Origin: Dokdonella_A ginsengisoli
GTDB lineage: Bacteria > Pseudomonadota > Gammaproteobacteria > Xanthomonadales > Rhodanobacteraceae
Direction of reading: 5' to 3'
Assembly: GCF_042652785.1 (NCBI RefSeq)
Contig: NZ_JBHSHD010000005.1
Coordinates: forward strand, 329,048-393,047
DNA: 64,000 bases
The notes below the pieces were generated by a model. It saw only the letters and a program-made list of their open reading frames with translations, did no database searches and was not told where the DNA came from. The translations under genes and the position numbers were made by a program. This document shows positions 54,575 to 63,800 of this stretch, piece by piece; positions within the stretch are counted from its first letter, which is position 1; the number at the start of each line of letters is the position of its first letter.

Positions 54575-55627
54575 ATGAAGCCCGGTTCGCTCGTTCTGGC
54601 CGCCACCTTCGTGCTGGCGGCCGCTGGCGCCTCGCGTGCCGCGACGCTGCAGATTCACCCCTACCTGCGCGAAGGCGACAGCGCCGATCTGGTCGTGCTC
54701 GTCGACGGCAAGGAAGTTTGCGCGGTCAAGATCGCCAAGGCCGCGGCGGACGTGCACAAGAAACCCGCCTGCCGGTTCGAGCTGCCGGCATCGGCGTCCA
54801 GGCTGAGCGTGCGCGGCGAATACACCGGCGTGCGCTGGTCGACCAACCAGCGCTACCGCTACCAGGGCGAGCAGAGCTGGCCGCTGGTGGATTTCGCGCC
54901 GGTCGGCAGCCGGCTGACGCCGGCCGGCAAGTCCTATGGCGAGCGCGTGGCCGATTTCCTCGCCGCGGCCAATGCGTTCGCCGGCAGGCAGCTCGGCGCC
55001 AACTACGTGCGCTCGCTCGAAGCCGGCAAGCCGGCGGATGCGGCGGCGATCGCCGCGGCGGAAAAGCGGCTCGGCTACGCGCTGCCGGCGGAGTTCGTCT
55101 CGATCCAGCGCAGCGTCGGCGCCTTGCGCATCGGCGACCACGGCCTGATGGCGATCGAGGACGTCGCCGACGCCGACACGCAGATGCGCAAGGTCTGGGG
55201 CACGCCGGAAGACGCGATGCGCGAGTCGTACTCGGACAAGGCGCGCGCCAACCTGCGCGCCAGCACCTTGCTGTTCACCGAGGTCGGCGACGGCTACGGC
55301 GGCCTGCGTTACCGGCCCGCGCCGACCCAGGCCTGCGGCGAGCAGCCGTTCTACCAGTGGATCTCGCAGGAAGGCGGCGATCAGGCCCTGCGGCACGAGG
55401 ACGGCCGCTGCATGGATTTCGCTGCGGCGTTCCGCTGGCTGATCGAAGGGTTCGTACTCGAGGACTACGCCGACGAACTGGCTTCGGAGAAGGGCGCCGT
55501 ACTGATCGATTCCTCGGCCGGCGTCCAGCCGCTCGCGCTGGATACCTCGGCCGAGCGTTTCGCCGTCTCGCTGAGCGTGCGCTGGCAGGGGCCCAACGGC
55601 CTGTGGCGCAGCCCCGAGGCACCGTAG
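54575..55627 (+). CDS. Exported SMI1/KNR4 (SUKH)-like protein
   Basis: A 350-residue protein with signal peptide (cleaved near SRA, about 22). An N-terminal beta-rich region of about 100 residues is followed by the SUKH fold (AEKRLGYALPAEFVSIQRSV, then HGLMAIEDV and FTEVGDGYGGLRYR, about 155-255). SUKH proteins are classically cytoplasmic immunity proteins; an exported version is unusual. It starts 16 bases after the TonB-like gene and is probably co-transcribed. GGGAGG precedes the ATG. No obvious toxin is adjacent. Confidence 0.75.
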   Translation: MKPGSLVLAATFVLAAAGASRAATLQIHPYLREGDSADLVVLVDGKEVCAVKIAKAAADVHKKPACRFELPASASRLSVRGEYTGVRWSTNQRYRYQGEQSWPLVDFAPVGSRLTPAGKSYGERVADFLAAANAFAGRQLGANYVRSLEAGKPADAAAIAAAEKRLGYALPAEFVSIQRSVGALRIGDHGLMAIEDVADADTQMRKVWGTPEDAMRESYSDKARANLRASTLLFTEVGDGYGGLRYRPAPTQACGEQPFYQWISQEGGDQALRHEDGRCMDFAAAFRWLIEGFVLEDYADELASEKGAVLIDSSAGVQPLALDTSAERFAVSLSVRWQGPNGLWRSPEAP

Positions 55628-55659
55628 GTTCGCGCCGAACGCCCGGTGCGGAACTGGCC

Positions 55660-55665
55660 TATAAT
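55660..55665 (+). promoter_or_regulatory. -10 element of the aldolase gene
   Basis: Consensus TATAAT 79 bases before the aldolase ATG, in the gap after the SUKH gene. No good -35 hexamer at 17 bases. Confidence 0.5.
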
Positions 55666-55743
55666 TCCGCCCCCCAAATCCGACCCCGGCCGGCGCAAGC
55701 GGCGGCCGCGGCGCGTTTTCGCTTTCCACGGAGCCGCCACTAG

Positions 55744-56754
55744 ATGAGCATCGAAGAACTTGAAAGCATCGCCCAGGCGATGGTCGCGCCCGGCAAGGGC
55801 ATCATCGCGATCGACGAGTCGACCGCCACGATCAAGAAGCGCTTCGACTCCGTCGGCGTGCCGAACACCGAAGAGAACCGCCGCGCCTACCGCGAGATGC
55901 TGCTGACCACGCCCAGGCTGGGCGAGCACATCTCCGGCGCGATCCTGTACGACGAGACGATCCGCCAGGCGACCAAGGCCGGCGTGCCGTTCACCAAGAT
56001 CATGCTCGACGCCGGCGTGCTGCCGGGTATCAAGGTCGACCTCGGCGCCAAGCCGCTGGCCGGCTTCCCGGGCGAACTGGTCACCGAAGGTCTCGACGGC
56101 CTGCGCGAGCGCCTGGCCGAGTACGCCAAGCTGGGTGCCAAGTTCGCCAAGTGGCGCGCGGTCATCACGATCGGCGACGACACGCCGAGCGGCACCTGCA
56201 TCGAGGCCAACTCGCACGCGCTGGCGCGCTACGCGGCGCTGTGCCAGGAAGCGGGCATCGTGCCGATGGTCGAGCCGGAAGTGCTGATGGACGGCGTCCA
56301 CGACCTCGACGTTTCCTACGAAGTCACCGAAGCCACGCTGCGTTCGCTGTTCGGCGCGCTGTACGAGCAGAACGTGCTGCTCGAGGGCACGATCCTGAAG
56401 GCCAGCATGGTCATTCCGGGCAAGGACTGTCCGGACCAGGTCGACGTCGAGGACGTCGCCGAAGCCACCGTGCGCTGCCTCAAGGCGGCCGTGCCGGCCT
56501 CGCTGCCGGGCATCGTGTTCCTGTCCGGCGGCCAGTCCGACGAGCAGGCCACCGCGCACCTCAACGCGATGAACCAGATGGGTCCGCACCCGTGGCCGCT
56601 GTCGTTCTCCTACGGCCGCGCGATGCAGTCCGCCGCGCTGACGCTGTGGGCGAAGGACATGCAGGCGAACTTCGCCGAGGCGCAGAAGACCGTCGCGCTG
56701 CGCGCCAAGCAGAACGGCCTGGCCGCGCTGGGGCAGTGGAAGAAGGTGGCCTGA
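55744..56754 (+). CDS. fba: Fructose-bisphosphate aldolase, class I
   Basis: A 336-residue class I (Schiff-base) aldolase of the eukaryote-like family, cleaving fructose-1,6-bisphosphate. N-terminal GKGIIAIDES-x(6)-RF, AKWRAV, and EGTILKASMV with the Schiff-base lysine are conserved. No class II metal-ligand histidines are present. A terminator follows at 56832. With pgk and pyk it forms a loose glycolytic cluster characteristic of Xanthomonadales. Confidence 0.96.
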   Translation: MSIEELESIAQAMVAPGKGIIAIDESTATIKKRFDSVGVPNTEENRRAYREMLLTTPRLGEHISGAILYDETIRQATKAGVPFTKIMLDAGVLPGIKVDLGAKPLAGFPGELVTEGLDGLRERLAEYAKLGAKFAKWRAVITIGDDTPSGTCIEANSHALARYAALCQEAGIVPMVEPEVLMDGVHDLDVSYEVTEATLRSLFGALYEQNVLLEGTILKASMVIPGKDCPDQVDVEDVAEATVRCLKAAVPASLPGIVFLSGGQSDEQATAHLNAMNQMGPHPWPLSFSYGRAMQSAALTLWAKDMQANFAEAQKTVALRAKQNGLAALGQWKKVA

Positions 56755-56831
56755 AGAGCTCTCCTGTTCCCGACGCGAAGGTTTCGGCTGACGTCGAGCC
56801 TTGCGTCGAATGAGGATCGGGCAACGAGAAA

Positions 56832-56859
56832 CGGGCGCCATCGGCGCCCGTTTTCTTTT
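56832..56859 (+). terminator. Rho-independent terminator of fba
   Basis: A perfect 8-base stem CGGGCGCC / GGCGCCCG with a 3-base loop, then TTTTCTTTT, 78 bases after the aldolase stop. Confidence 0.9.
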
Positions 56860-57121
56860 GTGCCATGCTGATGTTGCACGCACCTTCGATGAGAACGAGG
56901 CCCGCGAATGCATCCGTGACCGAAAGCGCGTTTCAGGGAATTCCAGCGCCGCTTACGGACTTCTTATCGTTTTTTGAACGCGCACTTCACGGTTCGGCAA
57001 TTCAGCCTTCTCTCGACACGAATCTGTGTGGTGGTCCGCGGATTTGCGAGGTCGATTCCCTATTGCCTGGCCGCGTCGTGCAAGCATTGGCAGGCTGCAT
57101 CCTGAAGTCAGTGGCGAGAAG
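56860..57121. other. Gene-free interval upstream of the giant secreted protein
   Basis: No coding region with a ribosome binding site or recognisable sequence is seen here. AT-richer than the neighbours; a long regulatory region for the gene at 57357 is likely. Confidence 0.45.
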
Positions 57122-57150
57122 TTGTCGCGACCGTTTCGCGCGCCTATAGT
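57122..57150 (+). promoter_or_regulatory. Promoter of the 57357 gene
   Basis: TTGTCG (57122-57127), a 17-base spacer and TATAGT (57145-57150) make a good sigma-70 promoter. It would give a 5' leader of about 200 bases. Confidence 0.65.
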
Positions 57151-57324
57151 TCCGCCACCCCCACCTGCAGACGAATCAGAGGGCGGTCCCGTTCGGTCCG
57201 GACGTAGGAATCCTGATTCGTCGAACGCTCGACATTCCATTCAACTTACGAGGAAGAACCCCAGGCGACGAAAGCGACGTCGTCCGCTGAACAACTCACT
57301 GGCGCGTGCCTGAAACGCGTTTTT

Positions 57325-57336
57325 TTCGATCCAAAT
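57325..57336 (+). promoter_or_regulatory. Shared leader element, copy 1
   Basis: TTCGATCCAAAT, identical to a copy before the protease gene at 60799-60810. It ends 20 bases before the ATG at 57357. Possible common regulatory or RNA-binding site. Confidence 0.4.
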
Positions 57337-57356
57337 ATTCTCATGGGGAATACAGG

Positions 57357-60300
57357 ATGAAAGACCTGAGTCGTTTGCTCAAACCGAACATTCGAATGGC
57401 GTTGGGCATCGCAGGATTCCTTGCTCTGCAAGGCGTCATCTTCGATGCCAACGATGCCATGGCCAAGGCCAATCAACCCGCAGCCGATGCGGCGAAGAGG
57501 GCCACCTACAAGAAGATGCAGGCCAGGGTATCCACCAAGGCCGAACAGCCGACCGGATCCGATCTCGCTCTGACCGTCGGCATGACCCTCAACGGTGACG
57601 GCTCCACCTGCGGCACCGACACCTCCCTCGTAGCCAACGTCGGCGACCCGATCGACTTCTGCTACACCGTCACCAACAACTCCACCACCGCGATGGCCTT
57701 CAGCACGCTGGACGACAGCGTCGACGGCAACATCTTCACGAACCAGGCGACGGCGATCGCGGCCAGCGGCGGCACCTACGTCTACCACCGCAACGTGGTG
57801 GCGACCGCCGACAACACCTACAACGCCACCTGGACGGCGCAGGACCTCCTGCCCGGCTACACGCCCGACGACACCGCGGCGGCGGGCTTCGTCGACATCA
57901 GCACGACGGGCACGGCACTGGGCCTCGGCGACGACGACGAGATCGGCATCACGATCCCGTTCCAGTTCTCGTTCTACGGCGCGTCGTCGGACCAGCTGTG
58001 CGTCGGCAACAACGGCGCCATCGTGTTCGGCGTGTCGACCTGCGCGGTCGCCTTCGCCAACACGGCGCTGCCGGCGACCGGCTTCGGCGGCGCGGCGATC
58101 ATGCCGTTCTGGGACGACTTCTTCGAAGGCAGCGGCGACGTCTACTGGCTGGCCGACGGCACTTCGCCGAACCGGCGCGTGATCGTGCAGTGGGATCGCC
58201 CGCACTATGACGGCGGCGATCCGACTCCGTCGAACGCGAACCTGGAAGTCATCCTCAACGAGGGTGGCTCGCTCTCGTTCCAGTACCAGTCGACCGACTT
58301 CGGCAACGCCAGCTTCGACGACGGCATCAGCGCGACGATCGGCCTGCAGAACGCCGACGGCTCGCTGTCGAACCAGTACTCGTTCAACACGGTGCTGTCG
58401 CATCCGGCTCCGTCGGCGATCGCCTGGACCTCCGGCACGGCGACGATCCTGACGGCGACGGCGAGCACCAGCCTCGACGTCGGAGCGCCGGTCATCGGCG
58501 TGACGCCGACCTCGATCAGCGAGACCGCCCCGTCCGGCAGCAGCACGCCGGTCACCGTCGACCTGTCGATCGCCAACACCGGCGACCGCGACCTCGACTG
58601 GACGATCGCCGAAGCTCCGGGTGATTCGCGCGCGCACTTCCCGTCGACGCCGCGTCGCGTCGCGCACAAGGTCGATCCGTTGGCCAGCGTCAAGCTCGAT
58701 CCGGCCAACGCCGAAGTGGTGGCCAAGCGCCGTCAGCTCGCCGGCCGTTCGAAGCAGGGTCTGCTCGGCGGCGGCACGGTTCCGGCCTACAGCTTCGCCG
58801 GCTGGACGCACGAGGACTATCTGTCCCTCGACCTGGCCGCGCCCGGCACGCTGACCTCGATCGTCGACCCGGCTCCGGCCCAGATCTATGCGGCCAGCTT
58901 CGTCGACAACGACTTCAGCAAGGAGTACGTGATCACCGACGCCGGCGTGTTCGGCACCGTCGACACGACCACGGGTGCGCTCACCGAGATCGGCCCGATC
59001 ACCGGCGGAACCTCGGGCGCCACGTACCTCAGCATGCGTTGGGACGCCACCACCGGCAACCTGTACGCGCTGGCCGACGATCCGGCGATCTACACGATCA
59101 ACACCACCACCGGTGCGGCCACGCTGGTCGGTCCGCTCAGCGGCCCCGATCTGAATCCCGGCGCGCTCGTCGTCAACATCGCGCTCAGTCCGGAAGGCCT
59201 GATGTACGGCATCGACATCGTCGACGACGTGCTCATCGCGATCGACAAGAGCAACGGCAACGCGACGGTGATCGGCTCGACCGGCATCAACGCGAACTTC
59301 GCGCAGGGCATGGACTTCGATCCGTCGACCGGCATCCTGTACTGGGCGGGCTATCAGGGCAGCGGCGTCAGCAGCATCTACACCGTCGACCTGACCTCCG
59401 GTGCGGCCACGGAAGTGGCCCCGGTCGCCGACGGCGCCGAGCTGTTCGGCCTGGCGATCGCGATCGCGGGCGGCGGCTGTGCGCAGCCGGAAGACGTGCC
59501 GTGGCTGTCGGTGTCGCCGGCCAGCGGTACGGTCGAGGTCGGTGCGGCGGCGGACGTCGCCACGGTGACGCTCAATCCGAGCGGCCTCGTCGACGGCTAC
59601 TACACGGCGAACGTGTGCGTCGGCAGCAACGACCCGGCCCATCGCAGCATCGGCGTTCCGGTCGAGTTCGCGGTCGGCGAGGTCGCTCCGGCGGCCACGG
59701 TCGATCCGACTTCGCTGGACTTCACGGTCGAAACCGGCGGAACCGGCAGTGACACCCTGACCGTCAGCAACACCGGCAGTCCGGGCAGCCACCTGACCTT
59801 CACGGTGACGGAAGCGGAAACCGATTGCGGCACGCCGTCCGACGTCGCCTGGCTGAGCGCCTCGCCGACCAGCGGCGACGTGACGGTCGGCACGCCCGCG
59901 TCCGTGGAAGCGGCCGTCGACACCGCCTCGCTCGCGGTCGGTTCGTACTCGGCGGTGCTGTGCCTGGCGACCAACGATCCGGCGCAGGCGACGATCTCGA
60001 TCCCGGTCGCGCTGACGGTTTCGCCGGCCGACCTGATCTTCGCCGACGGCTTCGACGGCGCCGGCGATCCGAACGTGGTGACGGGCGACATCAACCAGCC
60101 GGTGACCGGCGACGGCGACGGCAGCGCGTTCGACTTCGCGCTGGGCGACTTCCACCCGTACAGCGGCAGCATCACCGCGGACGACATCAACATCTACACG
60201 CTGGGCCTGCCGGCGATCGCCGTGTACTGGTACGGCGACATGGTGCCGGCGGAGTTCGCGGAGGTGGTCGGTGGCGTGGTGGGTACGCCGGGCGGCACGG

Positions 60301-60548
60301 ATTTCCAGGTGCTGCAGTCGGGTGACACGATCGGTCCGGACTCGCCGGTGTCGGCGGCCTCGCAGGGCGCGGACATGAGTGCGTTCGAAGCGGGCGTGGA
60401 CGGTTACATCGGCGTGGCGTTCTACAACGAGGGAACGGGCGCGGTGAACTACGGCTACCTGCACGTGACGACGAGTGCGGGCGGGTTCCCGGTGCAGGCG
60501 CTCGACTACGGCTACAACAGCGTGGGCGAGGCCATCACGATCCCGTAA
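57357..60548 (+). CDS. Giant secreted multidomain protein
   Basis: A 1,063-residue exported protein. A basic N-terminus, a hydrophobic stretch (about 14-26) and MAKA near residue 37 suggest a signal peptide. Modules in order: an N-terminal beta domain (about 60-160), a nidogen-like lectin-style beta-sandwich (about 165-370), an Ig/ASH-like domain (PVIGVTPTSISE), a basic linker, a beta-propeller-like region (about 500-710; YGIDIVDDVLIAID), two Ig-like domains (VSPASGTVEVG, VDPTSLDFTVE), a DGFD motif near 900, and a C-terminal domain of about 150 residues also found in the next gene. No catalytic motif found. Promoter at 57122, GGGG before the ATG, and a strong terminator at 60574 make it a single-gene unit. 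Confidence 0.82.
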   Translation: MKDLSRLLKPNIRMALGIAGFLALQGVIFDANDAMAKANQPAADAAKRATYKKMQARVSTKAEQPTGSDLALTVGMTLNGDGSTCGTDTSLVANVGDPIDFCYTVTNNSTTAMAFSTLDDSVDGNIFTNQATAIAASGGTYVYHRNVVATADNTYNATWTAQDLLPGYTPDDTAAAGFVDISTTGTALGLGDDDEIGITIPFQFSFYGASSDQLCVGNNGAIVFGVSTCAVAFANTALPATGFGGAAIMPFWDDFFEGSGDVYWLADGTSPNRRVIVQWDRPHYDGGDPTPSNANLEVILNEGGSLSFQYQSTDFGNASFDDGISATIGLQNADGSLSNQYSFNTVLSHPAPSAIAWTSGTATILTATASTSLDVGAPVIGVTPTSISETAPSGSSTPVTVDLSIANTGDRDLDWTIAEAPGDSRAHFPSTPRRVAHKVDPLASVKLDPANAEVVAKRRQLAGRSKQGLLGGGTVPAYSFAGWTHEDYLSLDLAAPGTLTSIVDPAPAQIYAASFVDNDFSKEYVITDAGVFGTVDTTTGALTEIGPITGGTSGATYLSMRWDATTGNLYALADDPAIYTINTTTGAATLVGPLSGPDLNPGALVVNIALSPEGLMYGIDIVDDVLIAIDKSNGNATVIGSTGINANFAQGMDFDPSTGILYWAGYQGSGVSSIYTVDLTSGAATEVAPVADGAELFGLAIAIAGGGCAQPEDVPWLSVSPASGTVEVGAAADVATVTLNPSGLVDGYYTANVCVGSNDPAHRSIGVPVEFAVGEVAPAATVDPTSLDFTVETGGTGSDTLTVSNTGSPGSHLTFTVTEAETDCGTPSDVAWLSASPTSGDVTVGTPASVEAAVDTASLAVGSYSAVLCLATNDPAQATISIPVALTVSPADLIFADGFDGAGDPNVVTGDINQPVTGDGDGSAFDFALGDFHPYSGSITADDINIYTLGLPAIAVYWYGDMVPAEFAEVVGGVVGTPGGTDFQVLQSGDTIGPDSPVSAASQGADMSAFEAGVDGYIGVAFYNEGTGAVNYGYLHVTTSAGGFPVQALDYGYNSVGEAITIP

Positions 60549-60573
60549 CTCGAAGATCGATGCGTGAACTCAA

Positions 60574-60604
60574 GGGCCTCCCTCCGGGGAGGCCCTTTTT
60601 TTTT
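60574..60604 (+). terminator. Rho-independent terminator of the 57357 gene
   Basis: A 9-base stem GGGCCTCCC / GGGAGGCCC with a 4-base loop, followed by nine T residues, 25 bases after the stop. Confidence 0.95.
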
Positions 60605-60616
60605 GGGGCGGCGGAA

Positions 60617-60646
60617 TCGACGAACGTCGATGTACGCGAACGTTCG
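60617..60646. promoter_or_regulatory. Two adjacent dyads upstream of the protease gene
   Basis: TCGACG-AA-CGTCGA (60617-60630) and the perfect 10-base palindrome CGAACGTTCG (60637-60646), both with an ACG/CGT core, about 180-210 bases before the start codon. Possible regulator sites; the regulator is unknown. Confidence 0.4.
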
Positions 60647-60798
60647 TATGAATCTGCGCCGTGCATGACTTCCGGCAGGTGCGGCCGTCCGGCCGGATCC
60701 GATAAACGGTCCTGATGCGGCCGCCATGGGGTGTTTCGGGCGTTCCGCATCCACCGGACCGGTCCTGCCGCTTCGACGGCAGCCCGGCCCTTGGTTCG

Positions 60799-60810
60799 TT
60801 CGATCCAAAT
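60799..60810 (+). promoter_or_regulatory. Shared leader element, copy 2
   Basis: TTCGATCCAAAT, identical to 57325-57336, ending 17 bases before the protease ATG. The bases after it (TCTCCTGGGAA) also resemble those after copy 1 (TTCTCATGGGGAA). Confidence 0.4.
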
Positions 60811-60827
60811 CTCCTGGGAAAACCTAC

Positions 60828-63800
60828 ATGCCGAACATGAAAAAACGCGGCGCGGGCCGGCCATGGCCTCGCACGCTTTCGCTGGCGTCATCGCTCGCAG
60901 CGCTGACGTTCCTCGCCGGTGCGGGGCCGGCCGCAGCGGCCGTGCCTTCGCAGGCACCGGCAGGCATCACGCAAGCCGCCGCGGTCTCCGTCGAACAGGC
61001 GGTCCGCAACGCACTGACGGCCGGTGAGACTCCGGCGGTACTGGTCAAGTTCCGCGGCAAGGCGGATCTGTCCTCCGCGTTCGGCATGACCGAGCGCAAT
61101 GCGCGCGCGACCTACGTCTACGAGACGCTGCGCGACTTCGCGACGGCACGCCAGGCCAGCGTCGTGCAGACGCTCGCCTCGCAGTACAGCCTGAGCGAGG
61201 CGGCGCACGAATACACCGTGCTGTGGATCGACAACAGCATCGCGATCGCGCGCCTCTCCGCGCCGATGCTGAGCTCGCTCGAAGCCGATCCGAACGTCGA
61301 GTCGGTGCGCGTGCAGAAGGAGATTCCGCTGCCGCAGGAGCCGGTGACCGAAACCGCACCGTGGCAGCTCAACGACGCCGTATCGAGTCTGGCCCACATC
61401 AAGGTGCCGGAAGTGTGGGCGCTGGGGCACAAGGGCGCCGGCGTCGTCGTCGCCAACATCGATGCCGGCGTGCGCTACACGCACCAGGCGCTGGTCGGAA
61501 AGTACCGCGGCAATCTCGGCAGCGGCAGCTTCGATCACAACTACAACTGGTACGACCCGTACAACCATTCGGCGGCGCCGCGCTACTCCGATCCGCACGG
61601 CTCGCACACGATGGGCACGATGGTCGGTGACGGCGGCACTTCGACCACGCAGACCGGCGCCGCGCCGGACGCGAAATGGGTGGCCTGCATCGGCTTCGGC
61701 CTGTCGGGCGCAGGCGCGACCGACGCCGGCCTGCTCGAGTGCGGCCAGTGGGCGCTGGCGCCGTATCCGACCGCCGGCGGCGGTACGCCGGATCCGACCA
61801 AGCACCCGGACATCGTCAACAATTCCTGGGGCGATTGCGGCCGCAGCTACGACGACTGGTACGAAGGCGTCATCGACGGCTGGATCGCGGCCGGCATCGT
61901 GCCGGTGTTCTCCAACGGCAACGCGTCGAACTGCGGCTATCCGAGCAATCCGCCGCTGAACACGGTCGGCAATCCGGGGCGTTCGGGCAAGGTGCTCGGC
62001 ATCGGCTCGACCGGCACCACCAACGGCCTGTACGCGTCGCACTCGAACAAGGGCACGACCGACAACCCCAATCCGGGTCTGCCGAACTATCCCGATCCGG
62101 CCGGCTTCCCGAACCTGAAGCCGAACGTGGTCGCGCCGGGCGTGAGCATCCGTTCGTCGGGCAGCAGCAGCGACTCGAACTACTACAACGAAACCGGCAC
62201 CTCGATGTCGGCGCCCACCGCCTCCGGCGTGATCGCGCTGATGTGGAGCGCGGCCGAGTGCCTGCGCGGCGACTACGCCACCACCGGCACCCTGCTGATG
62301 AGCACGGCCAATCCGGTTCCGGTCGCCACCGGCAGTCCGTCGGACGGCCCGGGCAACGTGCCGAACCAGGCCACCGGCTGGGGCGAGATCGATGCGCTGG
62401 CCGCGGTCAACGCCTCGATCCAGCACTGCGCCGCCGGCGCCGTGCCGTCGGTGACGAAGGACTTCGCGCCGGCGCTGATCTCCAACGGCGCCAGCAGCAC
62501 GCTGACGATCCACCTGTCCAACCCGGCGGCGAGCGAAGCGACGCTGACCGCCGCGCTGACCGACACGTTCCCGGCCAACCTGGTCGTGGCCTCGACTCCT
62601 GCGGCCAGCACCACCTGCACGAGCGGCACCGTCACGGCCACGGCCGGCGCGGGTTCGGTCAGCCTCGGCAGCGGAGCGAAGATCCCGGCCAGCGGTGCAT
62701 GTACCGTCACGGTCTCGGTGACCTCGACCGTCAACGGCAGCTACGACAACGTGATCGCGGCCGGTGCGCTGCAGACCGACGCCGGCAACAGCACGGCCGA
62801 GGCGACCGCGACGCTGACCGTCAACGCGAGCGGCCTGAATCCGCCGACGCTGGCGAAGGCGTTCGCGCCGACCAGCATTTCGGAAGGCGGCACGAGCACG
62901 CTGACGATCACGCTGTCCAACGACAACGCCTCGGCGCTGACGCTGAGCGGCGATCTGGTCGACACCTTCCCGAACGGTCTGGTCGTCGCGACGGCGCCGA
63001 ATGCGTCGACCACGTGCGGCGGTGCCGTCACGGCGGCGGCCGGCGGTGGTTCGGTCACGCTGGCGGGCAGCGGTTCGTCGATTCCGGCTTCGGGCAGCTG
63101 CACGGTCAAGGTCGACGTCTCGTCGGCAGCGGCCGCCAGCTACACGAACACGATTCCGGCCGGTGCGCTGCAGACCAGCGCCGGCAGCAATGCCGCGGAC
63201 GCGAGCGCGACGCTGACCGTCACCTCGGCGGCTGGCGTGGTGTGCTCGAACCCGATCAACCACACGATCGCCACCGACCTCGACGGCAGCTACTTCGGCT
63301 GGGTGTCCGGCCAGGTGTCGGACGACACCTTCAGCGGCTGGAACTTCAACCCCTACGGCAGCAGCGGCTCCTTCGCGTTCTTCTGGAACTCGTCGGGCGG
63401 TGACGCGGGCGTGGCGGCGACGGACGGCCAGCGCGACTGGCTGGTGCTGCAGAACGGCGCCGTCGTCGGACCGTCCTCGACCTTCTCGAGCGCGACCGGC
63501 GTGGCGACCAACTGGAGCGCCGGCGTCGACGGCTACCTCGGCTTCAAGTTCACCTGCGCCGCGGGCACCTGCTACGGCTATGCGCACATGACCTCGACCG
63601 GCACCACCGGCTTCCCGGCGACGCTGATCGACTACTGCTACGACAGCGCCGGCAATGCGATCACGATCACCGGCGGAACGCCGCTGAACGATCCTGCGGC
63701 GACGGTGAGCCCGACATCGCTGAGCTTCACGGTGGCGTCGAACGCGACGGCGACGGAGCAGGTGAACATCGCCAACGCGGCGGGCAGCAGCGCGCTGACG

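Noticed and set aside
56865..57149. 94-codon open frame between fba and the giant gene
   Set aside because: No ribosome binding site, ends inside the promoter of the next gene, and no protein-like composition.
57246..60464. 1,072-codon minus-strand open frame opposite the giant secreted protein
   Set aside because: The plus-strand frame has a promoter, signal peptide, known folds and terminator; the antisense is Arg/Val/Asp-rich low-information sequence.
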